This document shows positions 5,685-7,751 of a stretch of 7,751 nt of DNA, piece by piece; the first letter of the stretch is position 1, and each line of letters opens with the position of its first letter. The notes beneath the pieces are model-generated. The model did not search any database. It saw only the letters and a list, made by a program, of their open reading frames with translations, and was not told the origin of the DNA. This DNA is from Ruminococcus sp. UBA946 (lineage in GTDB: Bacteria; Bacillota; Clostridia; Oscillospirales; Ruminococcaceae): assembly GCA_002293295.1 (NCBI GenBank), contig DBCY01000048.1, positions 6,812 to 14,562 on the forward strand. Direction: 5' to 3'. The translations under genes and the position numbers were made by a program.

Positions 5685-6533
5685 ATGAACAACTTTAATA
5701 TAATCAAGGAAGCCCTTGTATACATTGATAATCATTTGGACGAGCAGATAAGTTATGAGACGCTGGCAGGGAAATTTCATTTTTCGCCGTATTATTTCCA
5801 CCGTATGTTTTCGGCTGTTGCCGGCAAAACAATTGCTGCGTACATCCGTGACAGGCGGCTTTTAAAGGCGGGCGTTCATTTGTCGTCAGATGATAGGTCA
5901 ATTCTTGAAATAGGGCTTGAATGCGGGTTTAATTCCGCACAGTCATTTTCCCGCTCTTTCAAGGAAGTTTATGGTATTTCTCCAAGCGATTACCGCAAAT
6001 ACGGATATAAACCGGTGGCCGTTACAGCGGAAGAAATGATTATGAAATTTACTAACAGATTAAAGGGAGGTATTTACGTGAATCCTAATATTATTAAACG
6101 CGGAGCAATGGTTATAGCCGGTGTTTCCGGCGACGGAAACAAAACCTGGGAAGTGTGGAACCGGTTTGAAAGCCTTATCAAGGAAAAGCCGGTTGAAAAT
6201 AAGCTTTCCGAAAACAGTTATGAGGTAAGGCTTTATGACGGTGAGAAAAGTATTGTTCATGTCGGATTCTTGGTATCCGGAGATGAAGCAGAGCATCCTT
6301 ATGAAATAATCAGGCTTCCGGCTTCACAGTATGCGTCTTTCGACGTCTATGTTGAAAAAGGCTATGAAAGCGAAAATGACGCAATGAATGAATGGCTCGG
6401 TACCAACAGCGGGGGATATTCTGAAAAACTTCTTGATGACAAACACTATTGCGTTGAGTATTACGACGAACGTTTCAACGGCAGCGAGGCAGGTTCAATA
6501 GTTGAAATCTGGATACCGGTAGAAAAGAAGTAA
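5685..6533 (+). CDS. AraC-family regulator with C-terminal GyrI-like ligand domain (first copy)
   Basis: A 282-residue regulator with Rob-like architecture. Residues about 6-107 are the AraC DNA-binding domain with two helix-turn-helix units (ISYETLAGKFHFSPYYFHRMF at 22-42 and ILEIGLECGFNSAQSFSRSFKEVYGISPSDYR at 73-104). Residues about 130-282 are a GyrI-like/SoxS-Rob C-terminal domain, ending in VEIWIPVEKK; the Glu of ExWIPV is commonly conserved there. Such domains bind hydrophobic or cationic small molecules. The ATG has GGAGG at 6 nt, and the gene has its own promoter. An in-frame Shine-Dalgarno and GTG start lie at the domain junction (GTG 6078, residue 132). No adjacent transporter or enzyme identifies the regulated target; the paralogue at 6736 is the only neighbour downstream in the window. 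Confidence 0.94.
   Translation: MNNFNIIKEALVYIDNHLDEQISYETLAGKFHFSPYYFHRMFSAVAGKTIAAYIRDRRLLKAGVHLSSDDRSILEIGLECGFNSAQSFSRSFKEVYGISPSDYRKYGYKPVAVTAEEMIMKFTNRLKGGIYVNPNIIKRGAMVIAGVSGDGNKTWEVWNRFESLIKEKPVENKLSENSYEVRLYDGEKSIVHVGFLVSGDEAEHPYEIIRLPASQYASFDVYVEKGYESENDAMNEWLGTNSGGYSEKLLDDKHYCVEYYDERFNGSEAGSIVEIWIPVEKK
6062..6080 (+). promoter_or_regulatory. Internal in-frame ribosome binding site and GTG start at HTH/GyrI junction (first copy)
   Basis: AAAGGGAGG (6062-6070), 7 nt, then GTG (6078-6080), in frame with the AraC/GyrI gene at residue 132. Initiation here would yield a free 151-residue GyrI-like domain. As read within the gene, the SD encodes KGG. Whether it is used is not shown. Confidence 0.5.
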
Positions 6534-6591
6534 ATCAATCCGCATTATATATTATCTCATAACAGCTAAAAGTAACAATATAATTAAAATC

Positions 6592-6648
6592 ATACCGCCG
6601 CAGGCGGTATACCGACATTGTTAATTGTTAATTTTTAATTGTTAACTG
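6592..6648. repeat. Hairpin plus TTAATTG heptad repeat, intergenic
   Basis: ATACCGCC-GCA-GGCGGTAT (6592-6610) is a perfect 8-bp stem with a 3-nt loop. Ten bases later come four consecutive heptads, TTAATTG, TTAATTT, TTAATTG and TTAACTG (6621-6648). Similar AATTGTTAA-type tracts next to GC-rich hairpins are, from memory, a common dispersed intergenic element of Clostridia. There is no T-run after the hairpin on the plus strand, so it is at best a weak terminator for the AraC gene ending at 6533. Confidence 0.7.
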
Positions 6649-6703
6649 ATAATATGACCCTGCATAATTCCGTTTAAAAAGTCGGATACTCAAAAGGAAA
6701 ACC

Positions 6704-6712
6704 TGATATAAT
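6704..6712 (+). promoter_or_regulatory. Extended -10 promoter of the second AraC/GyrI gene
   Basis: TGA-TATAAT (6704-6712), with no convincing -35 hexamer 17 nt upstream. The start is expected near 6719, giving a leader of under 20 nt with AGGA at 6723-6726 before ATG 6736. The layout parallels that of the first AraC/GyrI gene. Confidence 0.62.
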
Positions 6713-6735
6713 AGTTTTTGAAAGGAAACGGGAAT

Positions 6736-7608
6736 ATGGATATTCTGTCTCAGTTAAACAGCGCGGTGGAATTTATCGAAGAACATATCGACGACGATAT
6801 GGCGCTTGCCGACGTCGCTTCGGCAACGTCATACTCACCCTATCATTTCGGAAGGTTTTTCTATTATATCACCGATATGCCGCTTTCGGAATATATACGC
6901 AAGAGAAAGCTGTCGCTCGCCGCATTGAAGCTTCAGAGCGGCGACGGGAAGGTGATTGACCTTGCCGTTATGTACGGATATGAAAGCGCAGACAGCTTTA
7001 CCCGCGCATTTGTAAAGCAGCATGGGATAACACCCTCAGCCGCGCGTAAAAAGGGCGCCAGCCTGACCATTTTTCCGCCGCTTACCTTTCAGATTAAAAT
7101 AGAGGGAGTGCGGGCTATGAATTGCAGAATCGAAGAAAAGGAAGCTTTTGAGGTATTCGGAATTGAACGGTTTTTTTCGGACGATGAACTCAGCAGAGTT
7201 TCGGATTTCTGGGCGGAGTGTGAAAAAAGCGGCGATTACGGAAGGCTTTATAAGGCAGCTGGAGCAAGACGTCTGAAGGACGGAAAGCATTGTATAAATT
7301 CTATCCACGGCTACCATGAAATGAAGGACGGCAGGCTGCCTTACATGATTTGCGCGAAGAAAATGCTGGGAAACGACGCAACGGGCTTTAAGACGGTTCA
7401 GGTTCCGAAAGCGGCATGGGCGGTGTTCAAAAGCGATAAAACCGACAAGCCGGGCGTTGAGATATCTTCGCTTTTCAGCAGGGCATACAGCGAATGGTTA
7501 CCCGCTTCCGGTTATAACAGGGCTTCAGGTCCTGAAATGGAAATATACTATACCGATACCGACGGAAAGCATTTCGAGGAGGTATGGATTCCGGTAAAAA
7601 AGATGTAA
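6736..7608 (+). CDS. AraC-family regulator with C-terminal GyrI-like ligand domain (second copy)
   Basis: A 290-residue regulator with the same two-domain plan as its neighbour. The AraC DNA-binding domain spans about 6-107 (LADVASATSYSPYHFGRFF at 24-42; second HTH with VIDLAVMYGYESADSFTRAF). The GyrI-like domain covers about 128-290, ending EEVWIPVKKM. The two genes align without gaps in the HTH region but are only distantly similar, so they are not a recent duplication; the GyrI halves differ more and probably sense different ligands. A TTG at 6718 is in frame, but ATG 6736 is preferred because AGGA precedes it at 9 nt and the N-terminus then matches the family length. An in-frame SD plus ATG (7117) lies at the domain junction. 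No T-run terminator follows; a 21-bp inverted repeat lies 74 nt downstream. Confidence 0.93.
   Translation: MDILSQLNSAVEFIEEHIDDDMALADVASATSYSPYHFGRFFYYITDMPLSEYIRKRKLSLAALKLQSGDGKVIDLAVMYGYESADSFTRAFVKQHGITPSAARKKGASLTIFPPLTFQIKIEGVRAMNCRIEEKEAFEVFGIERFFSDDELSRVSDFWAECEKSGDYGRLYKAAGARRLKDGKHCINSIHGYHEMKDGRLPYMICAKKMLGNDATGFKTVQVPKAAWAVFKSDKTDKPGVEISSLFSRAYSEWLPASGYNRASGPEMEIYYTDTDGKHFEEVWIPVKKM
7101..7119 (+). promoter_or_regulatory. Internal in-frame ribosome binding site and ATG at HTH/GyrI junction (second copy)
   Basis: AGAGGGAG (7101-7108), 8 nt, then ATG (7117-7119), in frame at residue 128. It would give a free 163-residue GyrI-like domain beginning MNCRIEEKEAFEVFGI, which looks like a normal stand-alone GyrI N-terminus. 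The position corresponds to the internal start of the first copy. Confidence 0.5.
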
Positions 7609-7682
7609 TACGCTGATTAAAGAGGTTAAAAGTTTTTGTTATGTCACTTTGTAAAGATAAATAGCAGTTTTGATTAATTAAA

Positions 7683-7727
7683 GTCTGCTTATTAAAACAG
7701 TTTTTTAAACTGTTTTAATAAGCAGAC
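7683..7727. repeat. Perfect 21-bp inverted repeat with TTT loop
   Basis: The left arm begins GTCTGCTTATTAAAACAG (7683-7700) and runs to 7703; the right arm at 7707-7727 is its exact reverse complement, with only TTT between. No T-run follows on the plus strand (ATTATCAAG), and only a mixed TTAATTA tract follows on the minus strand. It could act as a bidirectional transcript end, an operator or a palindromic mobile-element remnant. The flanks (7609-7682 and 7728-7751) are AT-rich and show no gene. Confidence 0.8.
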
Positions 7728-7751
7728 ATTATCAAGAAGTATTGCGAAAAA

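Noticed and set aside
6621..6648. Heptad tract as a CRISPR-like array
   Set aside because: Units of 7 nt are contiguous with no spacers, and no cas gene is present.
6718..6735. TTG at 6718 as start of the second AraC/GyrI gene
   Set aside because: It falls about at the predicted transcription start and has no ribosome site; ATG 6736 has AGGA at 9 nt and gives a family-like N-terminus.

Overview
This 7.75 kb window looks like the chromosome of a low-to-moderate-GC Firmicute, most likely of the class Clostridia. The reasons are near-consensus SigA promoters, strong AAGGAG/GGAGG ribosome binding sites, a T-box riboswitch, a CD3324-type small helix-turn-helix protein, TetR and AraC/GyrI regulators, and AT-rich intergenic heptad repeats. 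No plasmid, phage, CRISPR or transposase gene is visible.

Left part (1-1903, minus strand): a methionyl-tRNA synthetase gene of the MetRS2/MetS type (two zinc knuckles, KISTS loop) runs off the left edge. A roughly 400-nt leader precedes it, with a TTGATA-N17-TATAAT promoter, a T-box riboswitch with an ATG (Met) specifier, and a T-box antiterminator overlapping an intrinsic terminator. Uncharged tRNA-Met should therefore switch on the synthetase.

Middle left (1954-4077, minus strand): a compact three-gene operon, tetR - metallo-beta-lactamase-fold hydrolase - flavoprotein with a CX2CX2CX7C cluster motif. The last two genes overlap by ATGA. The promoter is a perfect TTGACA-N17-TATAAT whose whole spacer is a TetR-type palindrome, with a second, inverted copy just after the start site. 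This predicts tight autoregulation by an unknown small molecule. The MBL protein has HQDLDH instead of HxHxDH.

Middle (4115-5559, plus strand): a divergent promoter drives a 343-residue protein that resembles a nucleotidyltransferase-like clostridial family with a degenerate active site. A small CD3324-family HTH protein follows, and its Shine-Dalgarno may be sequestered by an inverted repeat.

Right part (5646-7727, plus strand): two separately promoted, distantly paralogous AraC-HTH + GyrI-like-domain regulators. Both have an extended -10 promoter. Both also carry a strong in-frame Shine-Dalgarno plus start codon exactly at the HTH/GyrI junction, which may allow production of the free ligand-binding domain or may be a scar of gene fusion. 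The gap between them holds a hairpin and a TTAATTG heptad repeat. A perfect 21-bp inverted repeat lies near the right end.

The strongest leads are the junction start sites in both AraC/GyrI genes, the operator-in-spacer TetR operon with its MBL/flavoprotein pair, and the divergent 343-residue protein. All functional statements rest on reading motifs by eye; no database search was run.
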